Shown: piece after piece, positions 8,260 through 19,029 of the stretch
How positions within the stretch are numbered: position 1 is the stretch's first letter
How the letters are laid out: each line of letters begins with the position of its first letter
Source: Rhizobiales bacterium 62-17
Lineage (GTDB): Bacteria; Pseudomonadota; Alphaproteobacteria; Rhizobiales; Beijerinckiaceae
Length of the DNA stretch: 64,000 bases
Assembly (NCBI GenBank): GCA_001898965.1
Contig: MKVW01000001.1
Coordinates: 616,308-680,307 of the forward strand
Direction: 5' to 3'
Made by a program: the position numbers and the translations under genes
Notes under the pieces: generated by a model
Seen by the model: only the letters and a program-made list of their open reading frames with translations
Databases searched by the model: none
What the model was told of the DNA's origin: nothing

Positions 8260-9630
8260 ATGGAGAAGCGAGTCCTCCTACGATTGCTGGCCGCGATCTT
8301 CACGATTCTGGCGCTGGGCATTGCGATTGGTCTTTACCTGTCGATGCCGACCACCTTGCGCATCGCCGTCGGGCCGGAGGGCACCGAACAGGCGCGCTTC
8401 GTCCATGCCGTGCAGCGCGCGATGATCGATACGCGCCAACCTTTTCGCCTCGACATCCGCCCCGTCCTGAATTCCGCCGAGGCCAGCAAGCTCCTCGACA
8501 AGAAAACCGTCGATCTTGCCGTGGCGCGTAGCGACGATCCGACTTCGAACGAGGGGCGTTCTGTCGCCGTTCTGCAGAAGCGGTCGATCATCGTCGTCGG
8601 GCGGAAGGACAGTGGCATTGAAAGCGTCACGGATCTGCGCGGACGCAATGTCGCTCTCTTAGGCGAATCCGATTCCAATCTGCCGCTCATCGAGCGTATT
8701 TTCGCCCATTACGAGATTCAGCCCGATGAGGTGAAGCTCAAAGAAATGCGGCCGGCTGACGTGGCAAATGCCATGGCCGATGGCCAACTGGACGCTTTCA
8801 TTCTGGTAATCGATCCTAACGCCCGCATGCCGCGTCGCGTTTTGGCCGAGATTACCGAGAAGCTGAAAATCCCGCTGATCTTCATGGGCATGCCGGCGTC
8901 GGAGGCTCTGGCCTTCCGCTTTCGTGACCTGATCACGACGGATATTCCCGCTGGTGTTTTCGGCGGCACGCCGCCGCGCCCCGAGGCGGCTATCAATACG
9001 GTGGCGATCAGCTACGAACTGATCTCGACGGAGCGCATGTCCGACACGACGGCGACGGCGCTGACCAAGAGCCTGCTCGAATTGCGCACGCGCCTGCGCC
9101 GTGATCAGGAAATTTCCTTCGGCATTGAGACGCCGCCGGTCGACGAACCGCGCCGCTTCCTGCCGCACGACGGCACAGCGGCACTGGTCAATGACGATGC
9201 CGAAACATTCTTGGAGAAATATAGCGATGCCATCTGGCTGTCGCTCTTCGGGCTCAGTTTGCTCGGATCTTCGGTCACCGGTTTCATGGGCTGGGCCTCT
9301 GGCCGCCGCCGCGAGGATGAGGTGTCGTTTCAGGCGCTGCTGCCGCAATTGACCGAGAAACTGGCGGCGGCGAGTTCGCTTGATGATGTGGACGAGGTGC
9401 AGCGGGAGTTTGATGCTCTTGTCGTTACCACCCTGATGGACACCGGCAAGCGGTCCGGCTCTGGAGCGGACGCACCCGATCCGACGCCATGGATCACCCT
9501 GTTCAACCGCCTCATCGCCAGCCGTCGGGCCGCTCTCGAAAGGCAAGTGGCCTCGACGATCGGCGGTCGTGACGGGTTGGAGCGCCGGCAAGTTGCCAAG
9601 GTCGTTGACCTGACCCCGCGCGGTCAATAG
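8260..9630 (+). CDS. TAXI-family (TRAP-associated) solute-binding protein, membrane anchored
   Basis: A 456-residue protein. The ATG at 8260 has GAAGAGG immediately upstream; an earlier ATG at 8212 is less likely. Residues about 5-28 form an N-terminal membrane anchor rather than a cleaved signal. Residues 30-300 match the TAXI/NMT1-like binding-protein fold (LRIAVGPEGTEQARF, VDLAVARSDDP, VTDLRGRNVALLGESDSN). A second hydrophobic segment lies near residues 325-345 (SDAIWLSLFGLSLLGSS), followed by a helical cytoplasmic tail. TAXI proteins usually serve TRAP importers, but no DctM-type permease is nearby. Two membrane segments plus a cytoplasmic tail suggest a sensing or scaffold role as an alternative. 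Confidence 0.8.
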   Translation: MEKRVLLRLLAAIFTILALGIAIGLYLSMPTTLRIAVGPEGTEQARFVHAVQRAMIDTRQPFRLDIRPVLNSAEASKLLDKKTVDLAVARSDDPTSNEGRSVAVLQKRSIIVVGRKDSGIESVTDLRGRNVALLGESDSNLPLIERIFAHYEIQPDEVKLKEMRPADVANAMADGQLDAFILVIDPNARMPRRVLAEITEKLKIPLIFMGMPASEALAFRFRDLITTDIPAGVFGGTPPRPEAAINTVAISYELISTERMSDTTATALTKSLLELRTRLRRDQEISFGIETPPVDEPRRFLPHDGTAALVNDDAETFLEKYSDAIWLSLFGLSLLGSSVTGFMGWASGRRREDEVSFQALLPQLTEKLAAASSLDDVDEVQREFDALVVTTLMDTGKRSGSGADAPDPTPWITLFNRLIASRRAALERQVASTIGGRDGLERRQVAKVVDLTPRGQ

Positions 9631-9902
9631 CCGCATTCCTTATAGATTTATAACGGGTTCCATCCAGAGCTTGGTTCGCGCGGTTTCCAGCGCCGTGCAG
9701 GAGCATCGATCGGAGGGTAGATACATCGCGTACGTGTCAATTATCTTTGCATCCCAAGGATTTCTGCGTTGGGCGCCGCAGCATGCTCGTAGGCGTTGCT
9801 TGGTCTCGCGAAGGCATTTTTATGGTCCGGCCGCATTGGCCTAGGCCATTGACGGAGCGGGAAATCGGGCGCAGCAATGCCGTCATCTGATGGAGATTGA
9901 CG

Positions 9903-10886
9903 ATGGCTTATTCTCGCAAGGACGCCAAGGCTTTCGCCCGCGAAAACATGCGCGGCATCTGGGCAGCGGCGCTCACCCCTTTCGCTCCCGATCTGTCGAT
10001 TGATGAGAAGGCGCTGCGCGCCAATCTGCGCCATTGGTTCGACGATCTGGGTATAGACGGCGTGTTCATGGCCGGCAAACAGGGCGAGTTCTGGTCCCTG
10101 TCGCTGGAAGAGCGCAAGCGTCTCATGGCGATCTCGGTCGAGGAGGCCGGCAAGAAATCCGGCACGATCATGTCCTGCTCGGACCAGAACATCGATACGG
10201 TGATCGAACTGGCGAAATATGCCGAGAGCATCGGCGCGACCAGCGTCGTCGTTCATGCGCCGGTATTGAGCTTCCTGAAGGCGCAGGACGAGACGCTTTA
10301 CGAATATTACAAATACATCAGCGAGCAGGTGAACATCGGCATCGCCATGTGGAGCCATCCCGATTCCGGCTATCTGATGAGCCCGGAACTGTGCGCGCGT
10401 ATCGCAGAACTGCCTAACATCGTCGCCATCAAATACAGCGTGCCGCGCGAGATGTACGCCAAGCTGACGCGTATGGTCGGCGACAAGCTGATTGTGTCGA
10501 CAGCGTCCGAGGAAGAATGGTTCGACAATATCGTCGAGCTTGGATGGCGGCTCTATCTCTGCTCGTCGCCGCCTTATCTGCTGCAGACGAAGTATGATCG
10601 CCGCATGCGCGAATATACCGACCTCGCCTTTGCCGGCGAAGTCGAGAAGGCGCGCGCCGTGCGCAACAGCCTCGATCCGGTGCGCAAGGCGCTGCGCGGT
10701 ACGCAGCCGAAAGAAAAGCCGCCGGCCCATGGCAAATATTGGCAACAGCTTCTGGGCCAGCAGGGTGGCGAGGGACGTGTGCGTCGGCCGATGCTGGAAT
10801 TGACCGAGGCTGAGAAGCAGGCCGCGCGCGAAGCTTTCGCCTCCTGCGGCTTGCAGCTGTCGGCTTCCAAATCCGCCGCCGAATAG
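9903..10886 (+). CDS. DapA/N-acetylneuraminate-lyase superfamily enzyme
   Basis: A 327-residue TIM-barrel lyase/hydratase of the dihydrodipicolinate synthase family. The start is the ATG at 9903, 7 nt after GGAG; a TTG at 9897 is in frame but less likely. Family marks: GIWAAALTPFAPDLSIDEKAL at the N-terminus, GVFMAGKQGEFWSLSLEER (the substrate carboxylate loop, G-x-x-GE), and NIVAIKYSV with the Schiff-base lysine near residue 180. An extra C-terminal helical tail follows the barrel. It is first in an operon with 3-hydroxyanthranilate dioxygenase (18 bp apart) and an ABC importer. This suggests a pyruvate-forming aldolase or hydratase-aldolase step in aromatic catabolism rather than lysine synthesis. 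The exact substrate is unknown. Confidence 0.82.
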   Translation: MAYSRKDAKAFARENMRGIWAAALTPFAPDLSIDEKALRANLRHWFDDLGIDGVFMAGKQGEFWSLSLEERKRLMAISVEEAGKKSGTIMSCSDQNIDTVIELAKYAESIGATSVVVHAPVLSFLKAQDETLYEYYKYISEQVNIGIAMWSHPDSGYLMSPELCARIAELPNIVAIKYSVPREMYAKLTRMVGDKLIVSTASEEEWFDNIVELGWRLYLCSSPPYLLQTKYDRRMREYTDLAFAGEVEKARAVRNSLDPVRKALRGTQPKEKPPAHGKYWQQLLGQQGGEGRVRRPMLELTEAEKQAAREAFASCGLQLSASKSAAE

Positions 10887-11453
<567 letters not shown>

Positions 11454-11522
11454 GTTCCATTTTGCGTGCATCTACGCCTATGATACTGCAATACCCATAA
11501 AAACCTTCTGGAGGGGTCCCAT

Positions 11523-12692
11523 ATGCGTTTGGTGAAGTCGTTTGCGGCGGCGCTTGTCGCCACCTGTCTTGCTGTTCCGGCGCTGGCGCAAGCGCCGGTT
11601 AAGATCGGTCTGATCACCACTTTGTCCGGTCCTGGTGGCTATCTGGGTGAGGACTCCCGCGACGCCTTCCAGCTCGCCGTTGAAATGGGCGGTGGCAAGC
11701 TCGGCGGTGTGCCGGTTCAGGTGATGGTCGAGGACGACGCCCTGAAGCCCGGCCAGGGCAAGGAAATCGCCGAACGCCTGATGAAGAATGAAAAGGTGAA
11801 GCTGTTCACCGGCATCATCTTCTCCAACGTGCTGGCCGCCGTGGCGCCAGAAGTGTTGGATGGCGACGGTGTTTATGTCAGCTCCAATGCCGCGCCGTCG
11901 AACTTCGCCGGCAAGGAATGCCACCCGAACTATTTCGTTTTGTCCTGGCAGAACGACACGCTGCACGAGAGCGCCGGCCAGTACGCCACCAATCTCGGCT
12001 TCAAGAAAGTTTTCGTGCTGGCGCCGAACTATCAGGCGGGCAAGGACGCGATCGCCGGCTTCAAGCGTTATTTCAAGGGTGAAATCGCCGGCGAAATCTA
12101 CACCCGCCTCGACCAGACCGACTTCGCCGCCGAAATGGCGCAGATCCGCGCTGCCAAGCCGGATGCCGTGTTCCAGTTCCATCCCGGCGGTCTCGGCATC
12201 GCCTTCGCCCGTCAGTATCAGCAGGCCGGTCTGCTCAGCACCATTCCGATGGTCGTTGCCGCGCCGTCGATGGATCTCGGCATCATGAAGGCGCTGGGTG
12301 AAGCCTCGGTCGGCGTCAACGTGTCCTCGCACTGGAACTCGGACCTCGACAATGCGGCGAACAAAGAATTCGTCGCTGCTTTCCAGAAGAAGTACAACCG
12401 TCTGCCGTCGGCTTACGGCGCTCAGGCATATGATGCGGCGCTCGCCATTGGCGCTGCTCTGAAGAATGCCGGCGGTAAGGTCGACGACCTCAAGGCGTTC
12501 CGCACGGCTATGTTGAAGGCCGATTTCGCTTCCGTTCGCGGTGCCTTCAAGTTCAACAACAACCAGCATCCGATCCAGGATTGGTATGCTTTGAAGGTCG
12601 AGAAGGACGCCAGCGGTAACGTCGTGCTCGTCACCAAGGGCAAGGTGTTGACCAATCACGCTGACTTCTATGCCAAAGACTGCAAGCTCTGA
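11523..12692 (+). CDS. Branched-chain-type ABC transporter substrate-binding protein (LivK family)
   Basis: A 389-residue periplasmic binding protein with a Sec signal (MRLVKSFAAALVATCLAVPALAQ) and the Peripla_BP_6 opening PVKIGLITTLSGPGGYLGEDSRDAFQLAVE. The ATG is preceded by GGAGGGG. It is the first gene of a complete five-gene importer (binding protein, two permeases, two ATPases). Proteins of this group often bind aromatic acids or amides rather than branched-chain amino acids. Its place directly after 3-hydroxyanthranilate dioxygenase suggests an aromatic or tryptophan-derived ligand. That ligand is inferred from context only. Confidence 0.92.
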   Translation: MRLVKSFAAALVATCLAVPALAQAPVKIGLITTLSGPGGYLGEDSRDAFQLAVEMGGGKLGGVPVQVMVEDDALKPGQGKEIAERLMKNEKVKLFTGIIFSNVLAAVAPEVLDGDGVYVSSNAAPSNFAGKECHPNYFVLSWQNDTLHESAGQYATNLGFKKVFVLAPNYQAGKDAIAGFKRYFKGEIAGEIYTRLDQTDFAAEMAQIRAAKPDAVFQFHPGGLGIAFARQYQQAGLLSTIPMVVAAPSMDLGIMKALGEASVGVNVSSHWNSDLDNAANKEFVAAFQKKYNRLPSAYGAQAYDAALAIGAALKNAGGKVDDLKAFRTAMLKADFASVRGAFKFNNNQHPIQDWYALKVEKDASGNVVLVTKGKVLTNHADFYAKDCKL

Positions 12693-12794
12693 GGCAGGTT
12701 TCGTGCGGGCGCGACTGAACAGTCAAACTGAGATGTCGCGTCTGCGTTTTGTTTGTAACTCCCGAAACGACGCAGAAGCGTCTTGGCGAGTGTC

Positions 12795-13712
12795 ATGGCG
12801 CTTCTAATCGAACAAGCCTTGAATGGCGTGCAGCTTGGCTTCACGCTGTTCCTGCTGGCCGCAGGCCTTACCCTCATCTTCGGCATCATGGGCGTGATCA
12901 ATCTCGCTCATGGCTCTCTTTTCATGATCGGTGCTTACGCGGCGGCCTTGACCGCGGCCAAGACCGGCTCGTTCCTGATTGCGTTTCCGGTCGGGCTCGT
13001 CTGCGCCGCCATCGCTGGCATGGTGATCGAATTCCTCGTCGTGCGTCGTCTCTATGCGCGCGACCATCTCGACCAGGTGCTCGCCACATTCGGCTTGATC
13101 CTGTTCTTCAACCAAATGACCATCATTCTCTTCGGACGGCAGCCGTTGTTCGTTGAAATCCCGTCCTGGCTTGAGGGCTCGATCCCCATCGTCGCGGGCG
13201 TGCAGTATCCGCTCTACCGCTTCGTCATTATCCTGGTGGGCTTGCTGACAGCGGTCGGCCTCTATTTCCTGATCGCGCGTACGCGCATTGGCATGCTCAT
13301 CCGCGCCGGCGCCACCAATCGCGATATGGTGCGGGCGCTCGGTGTCGACATCAAACTGCTCTATACGATCGTCTTCGGCCTCGGCGCCATGCTGGCCGGT
13401 CTCGCCGGTATCATGACTGGACCAATCAGCGCGGTTCAGGTCGGCATGGGCGAGCACGTTCTGATCCTCACCTTCGTCGTCATCATTATCGGCGGCGTCG
13501 GCTCCATCAAAGGAGCTTTCGCTGGCGCGCTCATCGTCGGTGTCGTCGACACCATGATGCGGGCCTTCCTGCCGGCCTTGATGCGCCATCTGATGGCCAG
13601 CGGCTCGGAAGCCGATGCGCTCGCTGGTGGTATCTCCGCCATGGGCGTTTATCTGCTGATGGCTATCGTCCTCCTCATCAAGCCCAAGGGTCTGTTGCCT
13701 GCCCATGGCTGA
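12795..13712 (+). CDS. Branched-chain-type ABC transporter permease (LivH family)
   Basis: A 305-residue inner-membrane permease with about eight hydrophobic segments. LivH marks are EQALNGVQLGFTLFLLAAGLT at the N-terminus, MGVINLAHGSLFMIGAY, and the cytoplasmic-loop motif RAGATNRDMVRALGVDI. The ATG at 12795 is chosen over an in-frame TTG at 12783. It forms the translocation path with the LivM partner, whose gene overlaps its end by 8 bp, and follows the binding-protein gene by 102 bp. Confidence 0.93.
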   Translation: MALLIEQALNGVQLGFTLFLLAAGLTLIFGIMGVINLAHGSLFMIGAYAAALTAAKTGSFLIAFPVGLVCAAIAGMVIEFLVVRRLYARDHLDQVLATFGLILFFNQMTIILFGRQPLFVEIPSWLEGSIPIVAGVQYPLYRFVIILVGLLTAVGLYFLIARTRIGMLIRAGATNRDMVRALGVDIKLLYTIVFGLGAMLAGLAGIMTGPISAVQVGMGEHVLILTFVVIIIGGVGSIKGAFAGALIVGVVDTMMRAFLPALMRHLMASGSEADALAGGISAMGVYLLMAIVLLIKPKGLLPAHG

Positions 13713-14733
13713 CATTCAAAACACCGTGCATAAGGTGGCTCCTGCCAAACCGAAGAATGTGCGTTCGCATCTGCTGATCGCGCAACTCATCGTGCTCCTG
13801 GCCGTTCTGCCCTATCTTGCCAATCTGTTCGGCCAGCCAGCGTTGGTTTCGTTGGCGACCCGCATCATCATCCTTGCCATCGCCGCGGCCAGCCTCAATC
13901 TGATCATGGGCTATGCGGGCCTGGCCAGCTTTGGCCATGCCGCCTGGTATGGGCTCGGCGGTTATGTGGTGGGTATTCTCTATCGCCATTCGGTGACCGG
14001 CGATCCGCTGTTCGGTCTGCCGATCGGTAGCGATCAGATGCTGATCACCGTGCCGGCCGCGATCCTGATCGCCGGTCTTTTTGCTGCGATCTTCGGTTCC
14101 CTGTCGCTGCGCACGTCCGGCGTGCAGTTCATCATGATCACCCTGGCTTTCGCGCAGATGATTTTCTTCTTCTTCGTCGCGCTGAAAGCCTATGGCGGTG
14201 ACGACGGCTTGATCATCCGCCGCCGTAATGCCTTGCCCGGGCTCGATACCCGCGACGCCATGGTCTGGTACTGGATATGTCTCGGAGTGGCGATCCTCTG
14301 GTATGCTTTGCTCTCGCGGATCGTCGCTTCGCGTTTCGGCCGCATTCTCGTTGGCGTGCGTCAGAGCGAGCGGCGCATGGCCGCGATGGGCGTGCGCACC
14401 TATCCCTATAAGCTCGTCGCCTTCGTCATCGCCGGCATGGGCGGGGGCCTGGCCGGCGCGCTGATGGCCAACCACATGCGTTTTGTCAGCCCCGACATGC
14501 TACATTGGACCCAGTCCGGCGAATTTATGTTCATGGTCATTCTTGGCGGTGCCGGCACGTTGCTTGGCCCGGCCTTCGGCGCGGCGGTGCTGATCGGTCT
14601 TGAAACCGTATTGGCGGCGTGGACCGAACACTGGCAGGTGATCCTGGGTCCGATCCTGGTGCTGGCGATCCTATTCACCCGTGGCGGCCTGTCTGGCCTC
14701 GTGCGTTTGGTGCGGGGAGGGCGCGATGACTGA
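13705..14733 (+). CDS. Branched-chain-type ABC transporter permease (LivM family)
   Basis: A 342-residue inner-membrane permease. It has a 25-residue hydrophilic N-terminus, then about ten hydrophobic segments. Diagnostic pieces are SLNLIMGYAGLASFGHAAWYGLGGY and the coupling-loop segment GRILVGVRQSERRMAAMGV near residues 210-230. The start overlaps LivH by 8 bp and the end overlaps the LivG-type ATPase start by 8 bp, indicating translational coupling through the importer operon. Confidence 0.93.
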   Translation: MADIQNTVHKVAPAKPKNVRSHLLIAQLIVLLAVLPYLANLFGQPALVSLATRIIILAIAAASLNLIMGYAGLASFGHAAWYGLGGYVVGILYRHSVTGDPLFGLPIGSDQMLITVPAAILIAGLFAAIFGSLSLRTSGVQFIMITLAFAQMIFFFFVALKAYGGDDGLIIRRRNALPGLDTRDAMVWYWICLGVAILWYALLSRIVASRFGRILVGVRQSERRMAAMGVRTYPYKLVAFVIAGMGGGLAGALMANHMRFVSPDMLHWTQSGEFMFMVILGGAGTLLGPAFGAAVLIGLETVLAAWTEHWQVILGPILVLAILFTRGGLSGLVRLVRGGRDD

Positions 14734-15474
14734 CGTGCTGCTCCAGGTCGAAGGCCTGCGCAAACGTTTCGGCGGCGTCGCCGCGACCGACAATCTGACG
14801 CTTGACGTGCGCGCGGGCGAGGTCCACGCGCTGATTGGCCCCAATGGTGCCGGCAAGACCACGTTCATCACGCAGCTCATGGGCGAACTCACGCCCGATG
14901 CGGGTTCGGTGCGCTTTGCTGGCCAGCCGCTCGAAGGGCTCGACACCGCGGCACGCGTGCGCCTTGGCATCGCCCGGACCTTCCAGATCACGCAGACGTT
15001 GGATGAGGAGACCGCGCAGGCCAATGTCGCCCTCACCATCCAAGCCCATCAGGGCCATTCCTTCCGCTTCTGGAAGAATGCAGCCACCGATCCGAGCCTG
15101 AACGAACCAGCGCGGCGGCTGCTTGCCGATGCCGGCCTCGCCGCGCGCCGTAATGTTCAGGTGCGCGATATGTCCCACGGCGAGCACAAGCAGCTCGAAC
15201 TGGCCATGGCGCTGGCCAGCGAACCGCGCCTGTTGCTGCTGGATGAACCGATGGCGGGCCTCGGCGTCTCCGAAAGCCGGCAGATGATCGACGCGCTGAA
15301 GACTTTGAAGGGACGTATCGCCATTCTTTTGGTCGAACACGATATGGATGCCGTCTTCGCACTGGCCGATCGCATTTCGGTGCTCGTTTACGGCAAAGTG
15401 ATCGCCACCGGCACGGCGCAGGAGATCCAGGCCGATCCGCAGGTGCGTGCCGCTTATCTCGGCGAGGGCGACGC

Positions 15475-15478
<4 letters not shown>
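14726..15478 (+). CDS. Branched-chain-type ABC transporter ATPase (LivG family)
   Basis: A 250-residue cytoplasmic ATPase. Walker A is GPNGAGKTT near residue 38; the LivG-specific RTFQITQTL follows; the signature loop is MSHGEHKQLELAMAL, a variant of the usual LSxGE; Walker B is LLLLDEPMAGLG, with the H-loop in LLVEHDMDAVF. The start is the ATG at 14726 inside the end of the LivM gene; a longer reading from 14681 lies wholly within livM. It works as a heterodimer with the LivF protein encoded next, with a 4-bp overlap. Confidence 0.93.
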
Positions 15479-16165
<687 letters not shown>

Positions 16166-16179
<14 letters not shown>

Positions 16180-17299
16180 AGCCCGTATTGTCGAAGTCGA
16201 AGGCGCGGCTCCGGCGACTTCGCCCGAAACCGGTCTGACGCAAGCGCTCGAAGCAGCGCTCGCGGCTTTGGTGAAGGCAGGCGGCGGCCCGCCGCATCTC
16301 ACCGCTTTGCATTGGTCGGCGCCTGATCCTGCCTCGATCCATCCGTCCCGTCGGGTCATCGACCAGCAGTGGCGCATGGTCTTCGCCGGCTTCCGGCCTC
16401 AGCCGACCATTGCGCGCTCGACCGATGGCCAGATCCACGTGCGTGCCACCGCCCGCATCCCGACATCGCTGCCGCCGTCAACGCCCGTTTTCCGTGACTA
16501 TGGTGTCGTCGATCTCGCCCGCGAGATGAGCCCGCGCAATCAGGTGCCCGACATGGGTGCGATGTTTCGCATGTGGACCAAGGACGGCACGGCGGCGCGC
16601 GCCAAGCACACGGCGCTCGATCTGGCTTATGGCCCCCATCCCGATCAGCGGCTCGATCTCTATCGGCCGGAAGGGGCCGTGCGTCCGCCGCTCTTCGTGT
16701 TCATTCACGGCGGCTATTGGCAGGCTTCGACGAAGGATCAGCACGCGCAGTTTTTCGATGGCATGCTGAAGGCCGGTTTTGCCGGTGCCAATATCGAATA
16801 TGGCCTGGCGCCGGAAACGCCGCTCGAAGCCATCGTCGGCCAGATTCGCGAAGCTTTGCATTTCCTGGTGCGCGAAGCCGATCGTCTCGACATCGATGCG
16901 GGCAATATCCACGTTGCGGGACACTCGGCCGGCGGCTATCTGTCGGCGATGTGCGCCTGCGACGAGGGCATGCCGCCGATCCGCAGCGCCCATCTGCTTT
17001 CCGGCATTTTCGATCTGGAATCGCTGCGGCCGATCGCGATGGGGCCTGTGCTCGGCATCACCAGCCGCGAGATCGCCGAGCGGCTGTCGCCGAACCGGCG
17101 CAAACCGCGTCCGGGCACGCGCATCGCCGTGGCGGTGGGTGGCGGCGAAAGCAACGAGTTCAAGCGCCAGTCAGCGGAAATCGCTGAATTGTGGAATGCA
17201 GGGCCTGCGCTGGTCGTTGAAGGCAGACATCATTTCAATCTGCTCGACGACCTCAACGGCGGCGCGCTGCTCGACCAGCAATTGCGGCTGACACGGTAA
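16166..17299 (+). CDS. Apparent RidA-like / arylformamidase-like alpha/beta hydrolase fusion
   Basis: A 377-residue protein started at the ATG at 16166, inside the end of the livF-type gene. Residues about 1-105 resemble the RidA/YjgF fold: TIARSTDGQIHVRATA aligns with the RidA strand that carries its key Arg, placing Arg84 at that site. Residues about 140-377 are an alpha/beta hydrolase of the arylformamidase/kynurenine formamidase type, with HGGYWQ at 181-186 (oxyanion region), GHSAGG at 252-257 (Ser254 nucleophile) and a C-terminal GRHHF His. Formamidases release kynurenine from N-formylkynurenine; RidA domains hydrolyse enamines/imines. Being last in an operon with 3-hydroxyanthranilate dioxygenase and an importer supports a kynurenine-like substrate. 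The hydrolase domain is firm; the RidA assignment is by eye. Confidence 0.8.
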
Positions 17300-17347
17300 A
17301 AGCATTTTCGAGCGAAGTGGACCCCGGTTCGCGTGAAGAAAATGCGT
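17300..17347. repeat. Intergenic palindromic element (GCATTTTC...GAAAATGC type)
   Basis: Outer arms GCATTTTC (17302-17309) and GAAAATGC (17337-17344) and inner arms GCGAA and TTCGC form a nested hairpin. The sequence matches, from memory, a dispersed palindromic element seen many times between genes in Hyphomicrobiales genomes. It lies directly after the stop of a rightward gene, in a convergent gap. It may act in RNA 3'-end protection or termination; this is inferred. Confidence 0.65.
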
Positions 17348-17366
17348 AAAAACAAAAAGCGCACAC

Positions 17367-17387
17367 GGCGCGCACTGAGTGCGCGCC
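17367..17387. terminator. Hairpin between convergent operons, candidate terminator
   Basis: A perfect 9-bp stem GGCGCGCAC / GTGCGCGCC with loop TGA. On the reverse strand it is followed after about eight bases by CTTTTTGTTTTT, a loose T-rich tract, so it may end the leftward operon that stops at 17428. Spacing of the T tract is longer than ideal. It can also stall rightward readthrough. Confidence 0.55.
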
Positions 17388-17427
17388 GAGGATTTGCCTG
17401 AGGGATTGATCGCCCGTAACCGGACGA

Positions 17428-18231
17428 CTACGCCGAAGACACCAGTCGGAGGTCTGGCGTACCGGACACAGGGGCATGCGCAGGAACCCCTTTCGGCAAA
17501 TTCGGAAACAGATCGTCCGGCAGTGTTTTGATATGAGCGATGATGTCGGCCGTCGGCAGCACGTCGGCATATTTCGCGTGCATGTCGCAGAGATTGATCG
17601 CATGGCTCGCCTGGGCGCGATCGAAGCAAGCGTCCTCAGCCACCGCGACGCGATAGTTGAGGCTGAACGCATCGATCACTGTCGCGCGCACGCAGCCTGA
17701 TGTCGTCGTACCAGTGACGATGACGCTATCGGCGCCAAGCAACGTCAGATAGGCGGCGAGATTGGTGCCGAAGAAGCCGGAGGGCTTCTGCTTCAGGACC
17801 ATGAGGTCTTGAGCCTGTGGCGCGATCTCGCTGACGATCTCATTGCCGTCGAGCACCTGCGGGCGGTCGAACGCCTCGCTCATGCGTGGGTTCTTCCAGC
17901 TCCAGCTTCCCATGTCCCAGCCGTCGTCGCGCGCCACGCCGGTGGTGTAAATCACCGGCAGTTTACGGGCGCGGAACGTCTCGGCCAGAACTTTGATCTT
18001 GGCGATCGCATCCCAGCTTTCCGCGCCGCAGGACGTGCTCCAGCGCTTGATCGAGTCGAGAATGGGTTCCGGCTTGTCGCCGGCGAAAGCCCAACTCACA
18101 TCGATGACGAGCAGAGCGGGGCGTTTGCCATAGCCGCCCTTGGCGCCGAAGCCGGAAGCCTTGAACACCGCCTTGTCGCGATCGGTAAGGAATTTGTCCC
18201 AAATCCTTTCCGTCGTTTTGCCATCGTTCAT
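17428..18231 (-). CDS. Isochorismatase-fold cysteine hydrolase (N-carbamoylsarcosine amidase/maleamate amidase type), copy 2
   Basis: A 267-residue amidase. The catalytic triad of the family is visible: Asp in ALLVIDVSWAF, Lys in LKQKPSGFFGT and Cys in TTTSGCVRATVIDAF, after the expected cis-peptide position. An N-terminal extension (WDKFLTDRDKAVFKASGFG) precedes the fold, as in N-carbamoylsarcosine amidohydrolase-like proteins. GGAGG stands 5 nt before the ATG. It is last in a leftward five-gene operon, 9 bp after a close paralogue. Such enzymes hydrolyse carbamoyl, maleamate or ureidoacrylate amides. The precise substrate is unknown. Confidence 0.88.
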   Translation of the reverse strand: MNDGKTTERIWDKFLTDRDKAVFKASGFGAKGGYGKRPALLVIDVSWAFAGDKPEPILDSIKRWSTSCGAESWDAIAKIKVLAETFRARKLPVIYTTGVARDDGWDMGSWSWKNPRMSEAFDRPQVLDGNEIVSEIAPQAQDLMVLKQKPSGFFGTNLAAYLTLLGADSVIVTGTTTSGCVRATVIDAFSLNYRVAVAEDACFDRAQASHAINLCDMHAKYADVLPTADIIAHIKTLPDDLFPNLPKGVPAHAPVSGTPDLRLVSSA

Positions 18232-18240
18232 GCCGACCTC

Positions 18241-19008
18241 CTAAAAGTTGGCGGCTTTCGCCATTTTGGGAGTTTCGCCCTTCGGCAGGTCGAAAAGGTC
18301 CGCGGGCAAGGTGTCGAAGAAGGAGAGGACCTCGGCGGTCTTCACCACATCGGCATATTTGGCGTTCATGTCGCAGAGATTGATGGCGTGGCTCGCCTGC
18401 GAGCGATCGAAACAGCCTTCTTCGGCCAAAGCGACGCGATAGTTGAGGCTGAAGGCGTCGAGCACGGTGGCGCGCACGCAGCCCGATGTCGTCGTGCCGG
18501 TAACGATGACGCTGTCGCAGCCAAGCAGGGTCAGATAGCTCGCCATATTGGTGCCGAAGAAGCCAGAAGGCTTCTGCTTGTAGATGACGATGTCCTGCGC
18601 CGCTGGCGCGATCTCTTCGACGATTTCGTTGCCGTCGATATTGCTGACCGGCACCACCGGATGCTCGCCCCCGCGGCTGTTCTTCCAGCTCCACGAACCG
18701 CTGTCCCAATTGTCGGCGCGGCGAATGCCGGTCGTGTAAATGACCGGAACGCCTTTCTCATGCGCTTTGTCGCAGAGGGATTTGATGGCGGCGACCGCTG
18801 GCCAGCTTTCCTCGCCGCAGGAATTGCGCCAGCGTTTGATCGATTCCAGGATCGGCTCGGGCTTGTCGCCGCAGAAAGCATAGTTCACGTCGATCACCAG
18901 CAGAGCCGGTCGCTTGCCGAAGCCGCCGCGCGCGCCATAGCCGGAGGCGGCGAACACCGCCTTGTCACGTTCGGTCAGAAACTGATTCCAAATCGGTTCG
19001 TCGGACAT
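18241..19008 (-). CDS. Isochorismatase-fold cysteine hydrolase, copy 1 (tandem paralogue)
   Basis: A 255-residue protein highly similar to the product of the next gene along almost its whole length (shared WxxFLTxRDKAVFxASG start, KQKPSGFFGTN and TGTTTSGCVRAT blocks). Catalytic Asp, Lys and Cys are all present. Differences cluster in the stretch around residues 110-140 (GWDMGSWSWKNPR versus NWDSGSWSWKNSRGGEH), a likely specificity loop, and in the C-terminal tail. GGAG precedes the ATG at good spacing. It lies 21 bp after the binding-protein gene of a NitT/TauT-type importer, so the pair probably act on whatever that system imports. Confidence 0.88.
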   Translation of the reverse strand: MSDEPIWNQFLTERDKAVFAASGYGARGGFGKRPALLVIDVNYAFCGDKPEPILESIKRWRNSCGEESWPAVAAIKSLCDKAHEKGVPVIYTTGIRRADNWDSGSWSWKNSRGGEHPVVPVSNIDGNEIVEEIAPAAQDIVIYKQKPSGFFGTNMASYLTLLGCDSVIVTGTTTSGCVRATVLDAFSLNYRVALAEEGCFDRSQASHAINLCDMNAKYADVVKTAEVLSFFDTLPADLFDLPKGETPKMAKAANF

Positions 19009-19029
19009 GAGTTTTCTCCTTGTGCGAGG

